This document shows, piece after piece, positions 11,937 to 22,899 of a DNA stretch of 64,000 bases. Numbering within the stretch: position 1 is the first letter of the stretch; every line of letters starts with the position of its first letter. The stretch covers positions 135,501,917-135,565,916 of the forward strand of contig CP136066.1 in assembly GCA_032622095.1 (NCBI GenBank). Reading direction: 5' to 3'. The DNA is from Siphonodentalium dalli (Eukaryota; Mollusca; Scaphopoda; Gadilida; Siphonodentaliidae). Made by a program: the position numbers and the translations under genes. The notes under the pieces were generated by a model. That model was not told the DNA's origin and ran no database searches. It worked only from the letters and a program-made list of their open reading frames with translations.

Positions 11937-12745
11937 GAGAGGCCGATCACGATTGGCAGATGTTAACCTATCCCTTGGCGATAGTAAATTCTATGATCGG
12001 AATCATAAATGAGAGTTTTGATATTGAATTATAGAGTATACTGTTATGTACTATTATAGACAAATGTACATAACACAAATTGGAATTTATGGGTCACTCG
12101 CATTTATATAAGAGAATGCACTGGTACAGGATCTGTAATGCTGCACACCACAGCCTTGGGTTAAATGTGAAAAGGTGACCTGGACATGGAATACTTGGGT
12201 TAAGAGAATCCAACTTAAGTTTACAATGATAATGTATCAAATTCTACCAACAACAGCCATCAAGATAAGACACCGCACTGCTGACCCATTAATATCAATT
12301 ATATAGCAGAGCTGTCAACAAATAACAGGCATTGTTTATGTTGAAGGCTGGCATCTCTATTAAACCAATAACATTTATAATGGCCTCAGACCATCTGTAG
12401 AGTGATATACTCAGCTGTGCAATGCAGCACAGATGTTCTAGTCTACTGTTAATATCATGTGATGTGTATTGTTGAAACTGTTTTTTTACATAGCTTTCTT
12501 TATCTGCACATTGGCATAAGAGACATAAAAAAATTATATAGTCTTATCAATAGCTAAGTAGTCAAAAGGCATGGGATGGAATTGGTGAATTGGGTTTAAT
12601 GTCGCTCCAATCAAATATACCAGTACATAACACAATATTTTTGACCAATTTAAACCAAATTTGGTGTGGTGACTCAGGGTACCCTTGGCAGAGTTATAAT
12701 GGTATTAGTTTTTTTAATTTTGTTAACTTTAAAAACAATTTTTTT
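11937..12745 (+). repeat. Dispersed repeat (GCCGATCACGATCGGC family), copy 2
   Basis: A second copy of the family at 6958-7690, from the start palindrome (here GCCGATCACGATTGGC) to GGGTACCCTTGGCAGAG. It is followed by AT-rich sequence to about 12860. Confidence 0.7.
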
Positions 12746-12949
12746 TAAATTATTAAACAAAAAATATTTTATTATATATTTTTTTTAGTTATTTTGTTAA
12801 ATTGAGCAAGGAATTCAATCTAATGTATTTTTTTTATATTTTTTTCGATATAATTTGGAGACCATTTCATTGTGTTGAGATCCCAGAAATTCCCTATCGA
12901 ATGACACCAATCCCGTGATGATAAGTTGAAGGAATTTAAATCCATAGTG

Positions 12950-13640
12950 CATCTTCTGTAAAATTTAAAACAATTAAAGTGCCGTAATTTTGGCATTTGT
13001 CAACCGATTTACAAAATTCATCCAAGAGGACTCTTAGTATATCATATAGATACTGCAAAACCATTTTGGTTTGAATCGGCAACAAACAAAAATGAGAAAT
13101 ATTGCCCCCTCCCTGTAGGGACAAGAGTAAAGCTGACCTGGGTCAAAATAGATAGAATTGTTTTCTGTCTATGTTTAACACACTCACATAGGCCAAATCA
13201 AGCTGCTGTGCTTTGTTTGGGAGAAGGCGTGGACTCAACCACTTTCTCCACAACAGTTTTATGAATATAATTTTTGTTTGGGCTATAACATGGACATTTC
13301 TCAACAGATTTACAAAATCCTTCCGAAGGATCATCATTAGGCCCTAGAGATGATACATGGTACTCTCAGGTGCCTAATAATAGTGTCAGCACGATTATTA
13401 ATTTTGGAGAAAATTCACAACGATCACTATTATTTGGCATTGAGACATAGAGTGAAATTGCCATCACTATTATTAATTTCAGCCTAAATCCCCACCCATC
13501 ACTATTATTAGGCCATCACAATTATTAGGCACCTGAGAGTAGTAAAAATGGTTTGAGTCGGCGACAAGAAAAAGAATTGACAATATTGCTCCCCTCCTGA
13601 GGTCAACAAATTATGATCGGACCTTGGTGAAATTGTCGTT
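12950..13640. repeat. Degenerate two-unit repeat hosting a TA MITE
   Basis: TCAACCGATTTACAAAATTCATCC and TCAACAGATTTACAAAATCCTTCC type segments start near 12998 and 13295. Each is followed by a temperature-like GAT..CAT stretch, then CATTTTGGTTTGAATCGGC or AAATGGTTTGAGTCGGC, then AATATTGCYCCC. The unit is about 300 bases once the TA element at 13363-13539 is removed. Confidence 0.55.
13361..13541. mobile_element. TA-flanked palindromic MITE (mariner-like)
   Basis: Between TA at 13361-13362 and TA at 13540-13541 lie 177 bases. The ends are inverted copies of about 23 bases starting CTCTCAGGTGCCTAATAAT. The host repeat reads straight through once the insert and one TA are removed. TA duplication fits Tc1/mariner-type mobilisation. 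No coding capacity. Confidence 0.8.
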
Positions 13641-13889
13641 GATTCTTGCCCTTTCAGTAGTTAACACGGTTACGTTATTACCAAGTCCAGCTACAATGCT
13701 TGGTATAGGACATAATCTGGAAAATAACTTTCTCTACAAGGAAATTATAATGGTGCACAAATCTGTAAGGCAAGTTAGGACTAAAACCAAAATTGTCCAT
13801 TAAGTTGTAACTTAACATGATGTATGTACCTATCAGATTTCAAATTTCAATCATTTAAACTTTCTGTGGAATAAGGGTTACAAAACATA

Positions 13890-14116
13890 TTAACCCTTTC
13901 ATGATGGGAGCTGCATTGGTGCATCATTAAAGACCCTGTGCCAGTGCATCTCTTATATATGAATGTCTCCCATAGGGGGCCTCACATATATAAGAGAAAG
14001 CCTGGCTTACAAGGTCGAGGTAAATATTGTTAGGCCAATGTGTCTTATATATAAGAGAATGCATTGACACAGGGTTTTCGCAAAATTTCAAGAAACTCCA
14101 GCCATGAAAGGATTAA
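13890..14116. mobile_element. TTAA-flanked MITE, second copy
   Basis: TTAA at 13890-13893 is followed by CCCTTTCATGATGGGAGCTG. The far end, AAACTCCAGCCATGAAAGGA then TTAA at 14113-14116, is its inverted copy with few mismatches. The core holds hairpins built from CTTATATAT and AAGAGAATGCATTG as in 2321-2581 and 16958-17335. piggyBac-like by TTAA and CCCTTT ends; Kolobok not excluded. An (AAT)n tract follows at 14124-14141. Confidence 0.75.
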
Positions 14117-14856
14117 GTATAATAAATAATAATAATAATATTGGAAAAATTTGAATAACAATATACTTCCATGGTAAACCATGAAAGTATAATAAACGAC
14201 GCGACAAGATGCAGACATCACTGCAGATGGATACAGACCATAAAGATACAGTCTAATGTACTAGAAACTGATAACATAAAAAAGAATGATATAAGGGTAC
14301 ACAAAAAACTCAATTTTTATTTACCTCAGTGATTTCTGAATAGCCATATTGGTGTTTTATTATCAGATGTAGTGCCACAAGTTGACACAGTCAGTCGGTC
14401 CTCACAAATATCAGCTAAGAGAGAAAGAGAGTGCTGGGTGCTGGGTGCTGATGGGCCAACCACTCACTGAAAGGATAAATATGTAAATAGTGTTATCTAT
14501 AGTTAGGCCAAATAAAAAACTTATTCGTTTCCTATTTTGTCTGTAAAACAAAGTGTAGGCATATAGTGAATTTGTTTCTTTTGGCATATATTTTATTAAG
14601 AGATTTATTTAGAGGCAAATAAGACGGTTTCCTTCTTTCAATTCTACTACCAAATGTAGGGCAGAATGAAAAGTCCTGCATAAACTAAACATCTGTACAT
14701 AAAAGCCATCAAGGATCCCAAAAGTGTAATATGGCTCAGTCAATGTCTTTATTAAAGTGACCATATTTCTTACATTGAACAAAACGATTGAAAACAACAA
14801 CTACACACACTTACATTTCCTGGAGTGATTGGATTCAATTTTGCTCATAAAGGCAT

Positions 14857-15087
14857 TTAAACATCGATAGCTTCTGAATTTGCACTATTTTCTGCTGTAT
14901 TTCTGTTATTGTTCATTGATGGCTTGCAGCATGCTTTTAGGTCAGCAACATTTTTCCAGGTAGATAGACAACTCGGAAACAAGTTTTTAATTTTGGCCTC
15001 AGGAATAGTGTGGATGGATAAAAACTGATCTGCTTGAGATTGATTAAGTACATACCGGTATGTTAGTGTAACATGAGACAAATTCAC
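14857..15087 (-). CDS. Possible exon or relic frame, unrecognised
   Basis: A 76-codon frame that I do not recognise. Its C-terminal part (PEAKIKNLFPSCLSTWKN, then ADLKACCKPS) has balanced composition and ends at a stop. It is not part of any repeat I see elsewhere in the window. Upstream on the minus strand, ATCAATCTCAAG could serve as a splice acceptor. It could equally be chance. The flanks 14142-14856 and 15088-15878 show nothing else convincing. Confidence 0.2.
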   Translation of the reverse strand: MNLSHVTLTYRYVLNQSQADQFLSIHTIPEAKIKNLFPSCLSTWKNVADLKACCKPSMNNNRNTAENSANSEAIDV

Positions 15088-15992
15088 TCAGCGCAGTCTC
15101 ATAAATTATCAATAATATATAACTGATGAATGATACAATATTAAAATGATATGGAAATGAGAGTGAGTGATTAGATGTAAAGTGAGTTACTACATGTAAG
15201 TGAGCCAGTAAGAAGTACATGTACATTAAGGTCTTACTATTACTTACTTACTATTGAATATTAAAATGTAATCAGTATTTTTTCTTAAAAATAACTGCTG
15301 GTATGATAAAATTATCTTCATTTTATGTGTATCACAGTAGTAGATCTCCAATACTTCACTTGTATAATTCTATCTGCAATAAAGAAACACTCAGTTCGAA
15401 TTTAATTATATTAATACGTATATTAATAATATATACATTGTACTACGTTCTGACACTATCGTACTCCGAAAGTTCATATGTAATAATGGACCATTGGATT
15501 TCAATTCAAAAAGAGAAACAATACAGAATCATATTCCCTAATCAGTCCATAAAAATAATTAGTAATAACTCCGTAAAATTGCATCTATAAATTACCACAT
15601 GTAAAAAATGTAATTGTTTACGGTAAATGGAATTTTCAACGAAAAATCAGGGGATTCCTCCATGTTAATTCTTGACCCTCACTGATTAGTATGTTTTACA
15701 GATGGAGTTCTTAAGATCCCATAGATCCCATAACCCAGTGGTCAGTATTTTCACATGTTCCATCAAGTTTCAACACGCAGTCATCAAAATTAGCTAAGGC
15801 AAAAGACAATGCCATAAAGAAAGCCATAGAAGCCTTTCATGCAATTCTAAAGCAATTTTATTAATACAGTAGAAGAATGAAAGTATCAATGAAACTGTAG
15901 CTCAACTTCGAGAGGGAATAATTTCATGTGTTATACTATAACAGTTATCAATGGAGTGATTAGGAATGTGGAAAGTTGAAATGTCTAATCCC

Positions 15993-16275
15993 ATCTAGGG
16001 TAATGATACGGACCAGGCTGCCTTGCTATATACACAATCGATCGTCAAACATTGTATACATTGTATATGCACTTATTGTGATGCAGTAAACTATATACGT
16101 TTTAATATACGGAACATGTATAGGGTAACAACTTTGAGAAAACTGACAACTCATTAACATATAAGTGGACCAGACCGCTTTGGACAGGTCCCAGGCATGG
16201 GTACCGGACCAGAATGGCCTGGACCGGACCAGACTGGACCACATTGACAGTCCGGTCCGCATCACTAATCTAGAG
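15993..16275. mobile_element. hAT-like MITE, 8-bp TSD (7/8)
   Basis: Target copies ATCTAGGG (15993-16000) and ATCTAGAG (16268-16275) flank a 267-base element (16001-16267). Its ends are TAATGATACGGACC and, inverted, TAGTGATGCGGACC. An 8-base duplication with TAGTG-type ends is typical of hAT. The inside has several GGACCAGA/GGACCGGAC short repeats. Non-autonomous, nested in HINE-like copy A. Confidence 0.75.
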
Positions 16276-16957
16276 ATTTGATCTGCAGGATGAGCTAAAG
16301 GATTTAGTCAAGCAAAGAGTAAAACCCAAGATGGCTCCTGTCAGCCATGTTTTTCAAAACAATTATGATGGCTCCAATCTACTGGTCACTCCAAAGATCC
16401 ATAAGAAGTCTTGTGACGATCAGATGAGGGATGTCATCTGTAGGGTGTGCCAAAGGATATAGTCATGCAAAGAGTAAAATCCAGGATTCATTGAAATTTT
16501 TTCAAAATAGATAGCTCCCATCTAGAGGTGATCCTTAACATGCCTGTAAATTTTCAAAACAATTCTCCCAATAAATGTGGGCTGCAGGATGCACTGATGG
16601 ATCCAAATATGAAATCCAAGATGGCCACTGGTGGCCATGTTTTTTTAATAAATTTCGGTAAAAATGGGAGGTTCCCATCTAGAGGTCACTCGAAGATCAA
16701 TATGAAGTTTGGTGACAGCCATGTTTTCCAATAAAATTCAAAAAATTTGATAGCTCCCACCTAGTTGACACCCCGAAAGATCCATATGAAATTTGGTGAC
16801 GATCGGATGAGGGATGTGACCTGTAGGGCCAGCCAAAAAATTTAGTCATGTAAAGAGCAAATTCCCAGATGGCTGACAGGGCCATGTTTTTCCACGAAAT
16901 TCAGAAACATTTGATGAATCGCATCTCGTGGTCACCCTGAAATCCATATTACATTGT

Positions 16958-17335
16958 TTAACCCTTTACCCAACAGAAGGGCCCTGTGCCAATGCATTCT
17001 CTTATATATGCGAGTCGACCATAGGTCGCCTCGCATATATAAGAGAATGCATTGGCTTAACACATTAAAAATTATAAAATTGTTAAAGAATGTAAGAAAA
17101 AATGTTAAAAAGTGCCAATGCATTCTCTTATATATGCGAGGCGATCTATGGTCGACTCGCATATATAAGAGAATGCATTGGCACAGGGCATAACTGTAAC
17201 TATCACAATGTGGTCAAGGAGCCGGTTCCAATGATATCCATATTTGTATGGTTCTATTGAGACATACCGAAGATATTTTAGGCTGTTGAAGCTTTATTTG
17301 GCCGGTTTTGGCCGGTTTGTTGGGTAAAGGGTTAA
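16958..17335. mobile_element. piggyBac-like MITE with two-level palindrome
   Basis: TTAA at 16958-16961 and 17332-17335 flank ends CCCTTTACCCAACA, matching 14/14 when inverted. Inside are two nearly perfect hairpins, 16988-17056 and 17114-17182, each with arms from GCCAATGCATTCTC to ATATATGCGAG. The two hairpins are inverted copies of one another around a short AT-rich spacer, so 16982-17190 is one large palindrome made of two smaller ones. The insertion is in HINE-like copy A. Confidence 0.85.
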
Positions 17336-17697
17336 TACTGAAAACCAAGATGGCCATGTTTTTTGGCAGATTCACCCCAAAACATATTGTTCCCATCTAC
17401 ATGTCAATGTCAACCTATATGAAAAATTTCATGATGATCAAAACAATGTTAAGGGCTATAGCCTGTGCTAATGCCAGTAATGGATTGCATTTTGAAATCC
17501 AAGATGGCCACTGGCAGCCATGTTTTTTTCCTAATGAAGCCCGTACCCATCTACATGTCAACAGCCATAATGATACGACCAAAGCTATGACCTGCAGCCC
17601 ATGCTAGGGCTTCACGGTATCCACCTTACAATACCGACTACAATATTAAAAGAAATACCGCAGTATGACTAAATACCATCAAGAATGAAAGTGTCAA

Positions 17698-18426
17698 TGA
17701 CACTGTAGCTCAACTTGGAAAGGGAATAATTTCATGTGTTACAGTCAATGGAGTGATTAGGAATGTGGAAAGGCCTAGTTATGCAAGGAGTATAATCCAA
17801 GATGGCCACTGGCAGCCATGTTTTTTTGCCGCATGAACCCAAAAGACTTTCCAGTTACAAGTCATTGTTAACATCCATCACAAATTTCATAATGATCCGA
17901 CAAGAGATATATGACCTGTAGCCTGTGTCAAAGGATTTAGTCATGTAAAGAGTAAAATCCAAGATGGCTGATAGCGGACATGTTTTTTCGCCGAACGACC
18001 CCAAAATTACTCGTTCCCATCTACATGTCATTGTTAACATCCATGACAAATTTCATGATGATCCGACCAAAGCTACGACCTGTAGTCTGTGCCAAAGGAT
18101 TTAGTCATGCAAAGAGTAAAATCCAAGATGGCTGCTAGCGGACATGTTTTTTCGCCGAACGACCCCAAAATTACTTGTTCCCATCTACATGTCAATATTA
18201 ACATCCATGACAAATTTCATGATGATCAGATGAACAGTACAACCTGTAGCCCATGCTAATGGATTGAATTTTGAAATCCAAGATGGCCGCTGGTGGCCAT
18301 GTTTTTTTGTCGGGTGACCCCAAAATGACTCGTTCCCATCTACATGTCAATGTCAACAGCCATGACAAATTTCATAATGATCCGACAAAAGATAGGACCT
18401 GTAGCTGTGCCAAAGGATTTAGTCAT
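17698..18426 (+). mobile_element. HINE/pearl-like element copy B, 3'-truncated
   Basis: The 5' end AAAGTGTCAATGACACTGTA and AGCTCAACTTGGAAAGGG is followed by GTGATTAGGAATGTGGAAAG and about four monomers. It stops abruptly after GGATTTAGTCAT at 18426, where the Crypton-type pseudogene begins on the other strand. No terminal hairpin is present. Confidence 0.75.
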
Positions 18427-19390
18427 ACCTTCCTCCTTTACCAGGCGAACTACTTTAGACCGGTGACCTGTTCGGAAATGTCAGCATCATGCATTCGTGT
18501 TGCAGCGGTGGATCATAGAGAATGGTATGTATAATAACCCTCCATCCTGGCATCAGCAACCACAGTTTTAACAACCTTCACAAGGGAGATTTTGCCAATG
18601 CACACATGTCGGCATACCACAAAATGTCAGTAGGTTTTTTAAGAGCTCGAAGGTAAAATGAGTCAAATTTCCCTCCTTTGGGTCTTAAGGATACACACTT
18701 TACGAACAATGTTACCACACATCAATTTGGATCCTGACTGTTTTCATAGCTTCAGATCTCTATTTATCTATTAAAAGGACTTGCGTCTACTCTCAATACC
18801 GATTTGAAACTGCGATGCTTCTCTGTACCTCAAGCTATAGTGTTCCTTTCCTCCCCGCAGAGCAAAATATTATCCTATAAGGTAGAATACTGTATTCCAA
18901 AATTTATCTGGGGAATCATCACCCAAAACATCTGATTCCCACATAGGGTTCTCTGCTTCAACAGAAATAGCAGATGCTTGTTTCTTACTAGATCCAATGC
19001 CTCTCAATACAATATCCTTCATTTTCCCCTTCAAGGTTACGCCACATTCCCTAAAAACACGGACATGCCTGTCATTCTCGTGAAGATAATGCTGCATTGA
19101 AATTATCGACTCATACAGTGTAATTCAGACTATTTCCTTGATATTCACCACGGCTCTCGTTCCGGACTTCAAACGCGAATGCACCAAGGCAATAAATAGT
19201 CCAGCATATCTCTATTAATCAATCCTAATAGGTGGCTTATAGATCTCATCAGGTGTAAAAGGTTGAATGGCGTAATCCACACAGTTACAACTCCAACAGA
19301 TGCCACCTTACACCACCCATGGCTAACATTTTTAGTCAATTCTTTCTTGTTTTCGTTATTTTTTCTTTGATGAGAGCTATATTTAACACC
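18427..19390 (-). pseudogene. DUF3504 / Crypton-type tyrosine-recombinase-like pseudogene
   Basis: Read on the minus strand with frameshifts, the order matches the DUF3504 family (KIAA1958/ZMYM/QRICH1-like, derived from Crypton YR transposases). About 19195-19130 gives FEVRNESRGEYQGNSLN, then TLYESIISMQHYL, VLRGIGSSKKQASAIS, MWESDVLGDDSPDKF and NTVFYLIG (stop). It continues EERKHYSLRYREASQFQIGI, KFDSFYLRALKKPTD, ILWYADM, then after a shift GKISLVKVVKTVVADARMEG, YYTYHSL-stop-STAATRMHDADISEQ and GHRSKVVRLVKEE. There are at least three frameshifts and two stops. The 75-codon open piece is 18870-19097. Family recognition is from memory of the pattern; the dead state is clear. A HINE-like copy abuts the 3' end. 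Confidence 0.72.
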
Positions 19391-19877
19391 CTTTGATATT
19401 TTAGACCAGAACACACAAGCTTTAATATGTTTTATGAATATAAGGTTTTGTAACAGGAATGTACCTCGACCTGAGAACATCACATTGGATTTGTAGTATC
19501 TTTTTGCATCATTTTGGATAGTGGTTTCGTACCACAATGTTATCATGTTTCGCGCTGAATGGAATGGATGGTGGAACAAAGTGACAAACTGCTTTTTAAC
19601 CGGATTTGGATTGCAGTGTGGAACCAGCAATTTCTCGAAGAATATCCCAAGTGGAAAGAGCTTGTTTCAGTGTGAAATGGAAGCTTGATATTCACGCCCA
19701 ACATAATATATGAACACACCAAAATGAAGGCTAAGTTCAAATTGCAGGGATGTACTTGGGTAATTCCATATTGGAGAGAAAAACATGCAAAAAATTTATA
19801 AGAATTTTTCCTTCTTCTGATATTATAATTATGAAAGAATAGGGGGGGTTAATGGGGAGAGGTGATTTGGGGATGGC
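19391..19877. other. No clear feature
   Basis: Minus-strand frames continue upstream of the pseudogene but show no recognisable motif. This may be decayed N-terminal sequence of the same gene. Confidence 0.4.
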
Positions 19878-20480
19878 AGAGGCCGATCATGAGAGGCAGA
19901 TGTTTAACCCATACCTTGGCGATAGTGAATAGCTATTTTCAGCTTGTACACTAAAATCCATAACATTCAATCTTAATTCAATGTTAATCTTCAAAGATTA
20001 AAACAATTTAATCCTTTTTTTTTCATTTTTAAATCCATTAACAAAATTTGGATCAGATCTAAATTTGAATTCTATCTGTATTTTGGGCTGAGAATGAGAA
20101 ACTCACATACCAAATTTGGTTTTGATCAGATAAATTGTTTTTGAGTTATTGCAGCATGCGTGAATTCCAAGTTGAAGAAGGGCCGTAACTCTGTAAAAAA
20201 AACTCTGATCAAACCCATTTTCGAACTAGATCTGACAGACAGACAGATGGATGAACGACAAGTGGTCAATCCAGACTTCCGTCACTATGTGTACCATACT
20301 ATGGTATGGGTTAACGTAAAAATCTAAATAATAATCCAATATACAATGTGATATATCAGATGAAAGGTATTTCTGTTAAAGTATCAGGAATGTTGAGCAG
20401 GGTTAATTTTTAACTACAAAAATCCATGCAAGTGAAAGAGGAGAAACCTGCAGATATAATAGGAGTGATTAAATGCAAAA
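19878..20480 (+). repeat. Dispersed repeat, mixed copy 3
   Basis: It opens with the AGAGGCCGATCA..GGCAGATGTT start of the 6958 family. It then holds one 148-bp-type unit (CAAATTTGGTTTTGATCAG and GGGCCGTAACTC), a GACA microsatellite at 20234, and the segment shared with 7750-8060. The shared order with 6958-8700 indicates a composite element. Confidence 0.6.
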
Positions 20481-20529
20481 TATGACCGAGAAAAATGAAG
20501 TAAATTTACAGAAAATATATATAACTAGC

Positions 20530-21066
20530 CGATGAGCCCGAGGTTGTCCGGGCTATTCAAAAACCAAATTTCAAGTCGATAGCTCTACCCAGCCCGACGT
20601 TGTCCGGGCTATTCAAAAACCAAATTTCAAGTCGATAGCTCCACCCGTTTCCGAGATCTGGTCTGCGCATGCGCGAAGCTGGCGTCGCACGGGCTCGGCG
20701 ACCCGATAAAATTCGTATCCGGGGCAAGATACATTCACATAGCAAATTTCAAGTCGATAGCTCCACCCGTTTCTGAGATCTCGTCTGCGCATGCGCGAAG
20801 CTGATGTCGCACGGGCTCGGCGACCCGATAAAATTTGTATCCGGGGCAAGGTACATTCACATAGCAAATTTCAAGTCGATAGCTCCACCCGTTTCCGAGA
20901 TCTCGTCTGCGCATGCGCAAAGCGGGCGTCGCACGGGCTCGCCAATACGACAACGTCGACCGCCTGGTTAAACTACACACACGTACCAAGTTTCGTCCCG
21001 ATCGGTCGAGAATCGTAGATTTGTATATATGACAGACAAACAGACAAACAGACAGACAGACAGACA
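20530..21066 (+). repeat. 122-bp tandem array with (ACAG)n tail
   Basis: TCAAGTCGATAGCTC recurs at 20571, 20627, 20749 and 20871 (spacings 56, 122, 122). Units hold CACCCGTTTCCGAGATC, TGCGCATGCGC and GCACGGGCTCGGCGACCCG. The array starts after GATGAGCCCGAGGTTGTCCG, ends with ACCAAGTTTCGTCCCGATCG and closes in an ACAG/ACAA microsatellite (about 21032-21067). CpG content is far above its surroundings. The long minus frames are repeat artefacts. Confidence 0.9.
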
Positions 21067-21699
21067 GAGGTCTTCAAAATATATATGAGATAACACATAT
21101 TCTCAAGTGATTTGAATTTATGGGTCCTATCTATGCAGTTGATGCTGTCAGACTAATTAATTATCTTGGAGTAACATGACATTGTGTAAACAAGCTGGGT
21201 CTCCAAATTGTGCCTGTATAAAGGTACATATAATTCATATTGGCTAGCCAAGTGGGGTGAATGAGAAGATCACTTGATCTTTTCGACCATCCCGGGCGCA
21301 AAGCACCCAACCACTATCCTCTCCATTGGCTAGCCAATATTTAAGTTTGATGTTGATAGCATGTGTTTACAGGGTGGGTGGGGAATTAGTTAATATCTGA
21401 ATACCTAGGTCCCTTCATACCATGTCAGATTAATCTTCCCGAGAATATGATTAAATGAGCCTCAGCAATTTCATTGAAGAAATATATTTTTTTTTAATTT
21501 AAGTTATTTTTTATTAATAATAAAAAAAATTATAATTAATTTTTTATTTTGGTTAAATTGAGCAAGGAATTGAATATTAAAAAAAAATAATTAAAAAAAA
21601 GTTTGGAAAAAGGGCCATAACTCTTTAAAAAAATCAAACTCATATTCAAACTCGATCTGTATTTTGGCCTGAGGAACTCACTAACCAAATTTGGTTCCA
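21067..21699. other. Mostly featureless; paired TTGGCTAGCCAA palindromes
   Basis: The 12-base palindrome TTGGCTAGCCAA occurs at 21240-21251 and 21325-21336. Between them lie GATCACTTGATC and CATCCCGGGCGCAAAGCACC, which read in reverse look slightly SINE-like. One degenerate 148-bp-type unit sits at 21600-21710. Nothing else is clear. Confidence 0.4.
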
Positions 21700-21714
21700 A
21701 TCAGGGTCATTTGG

Positions 21715-22490
21715 CCATAAATGACAAATTTCATGATGATCAGACAAAAAGTACGGCCTGTAGCCCGTGCTAATGGATTGAATTTTGAAATCCAAGATGG
21801 CCACTGGCAGCTATGTTTTTTTGCCGAATTACCCCAAAATGACAAGTTCCCATATACATGTCAATGTTAACAGCCATGACAAATTTTATGATGATCCGAC
21901 CAAAGGTACGACCTGTAGCCCATGCCAAAGGATTTAGTCATGCAAAGAGTAAAATCCAAGATAGCTGCCACGGCCATGATTTATGGCTGAATGACCCCCA
22001 AAATGACTCGTTCCCATCTACATGTTAAAATTAAGATCCATGACAAATTTCATGATGATCCTACCAAAGGTACGACCTGTAGCCCATGACAAAGGATTTA
22101 GTCATGCAAAAAGTAAAATCCAAAATGGCTGCAGGCGGCCATGCTTTTTGGCCGAATGGCCTCAAAATGACTCGTTCCCATCTACATGTCAATATTAACA
22201 TAAATGACAAATTTCATGATGATCAGACAAACAGTACGGCCTGTAACCCGTGCTAATGGATTGAATTTAAAATCCCAAGATGGCATTGGCAGCCATGTTT
22301 TTTTGCCGAATGACCCCAAAATGACTAGTTCCCATTTACATGTCAATGTTAACATCCTTGACAAATTTCATGATGATCCGACCAAAGATACGACCTGTAG
22401 CCTGTGTCAAAGGATTAGTCATACAAAGAGTAAAATCCAAGATGGCAGCCGGTGGCCATGTTTTATGACCGAATGACCCCAAAACTAGAA
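21715..22490 (+). repeat. HINE/pearl-like tandem array fragment, no termini
   Basis: About five monomers (AAATCCAAGATGG, GACTCGTTCCCATCTACATG, ACAAATTTCATGATGATC) in plus orientation, cut at both ends. No 5' motif or terminal hairpin is present, so this is a fragment. 22491-22900 is AT-rich, with CAATAATTAATCAATAATTAAT-type repeats only. Confidence 0.85.
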
Positions 22491-22899
22491 TGCACTCAGA
22501 GAGATGCCAACGTGCGCAAAAATGTAATAAACAATAATTTAAAAAATAATTTCACTGTATTTTACTTAATTTATTTAATTTAATGTTAGCAAAAAAAGAC
22601 AATTACCATTTCTCATTTCATCACAGATAAAAGGCAAATTACTATATTAATCATTTAAGTAATTAAAACCAATTTCATGTTGCCGAAAGGATGAGACTTT
22701 AATATCGATTACATTTTTTTCAGCGGCATATTTTCATTTTCATTTTCCGATAGTCAAAGTTGACCAAAGGAGCAATTATAAGAAATAATTAATACTATTT
22801 GTGTAAATATTGATAGCAGCCAATATGCAACAATAAATATCAATAATTAATCAATAATTAATCAATAACGATCATTTTATGTAATAATAAACTCTTCAA

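Larger units (their letters stand above)
15879..17608 (+). mobile_element. HINE/pearl-like element copy A, interrupted twice
   Basis: The 5' end motif AAAGTATCAATGAAACTGTA then AGCTCAACTT starts at about 15879, followed by GTGATTAGGAATGTGGAAAG. After a hAT-like insert (16001-16267) the degenerate tandem array follows (CCAAGATGGC and AAGAGTAAAA units, about 165 bases). It is broken by a piggyBac-like insert (16958-17335) and continues to about 17608. The terminal 3' hairpin is missing. This is the most diverged copy, hence probably the oldest. Confidence 0.65.

Noticed and set aside
16932-17193. Overlapping frames on both strands containing the same short peptide
   Set aside because: A direct consequence of the palindrome in the piggyBac-like MITE.
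20613-20989. Repeated 84-codon minus frames
   Set aside because: They arise from the GC-rich 122-bp array; the frame shifts between units since 122 is not a multiple of three.
21237-21345. tRNA gene or SINE head between TTGGCTAGCCAA palindromes
   Set aside because: CCCGGGATGGTCG-like wording on the minus strand is suggestive, but no cloverleaf or paired A/B boxes can be drawn.
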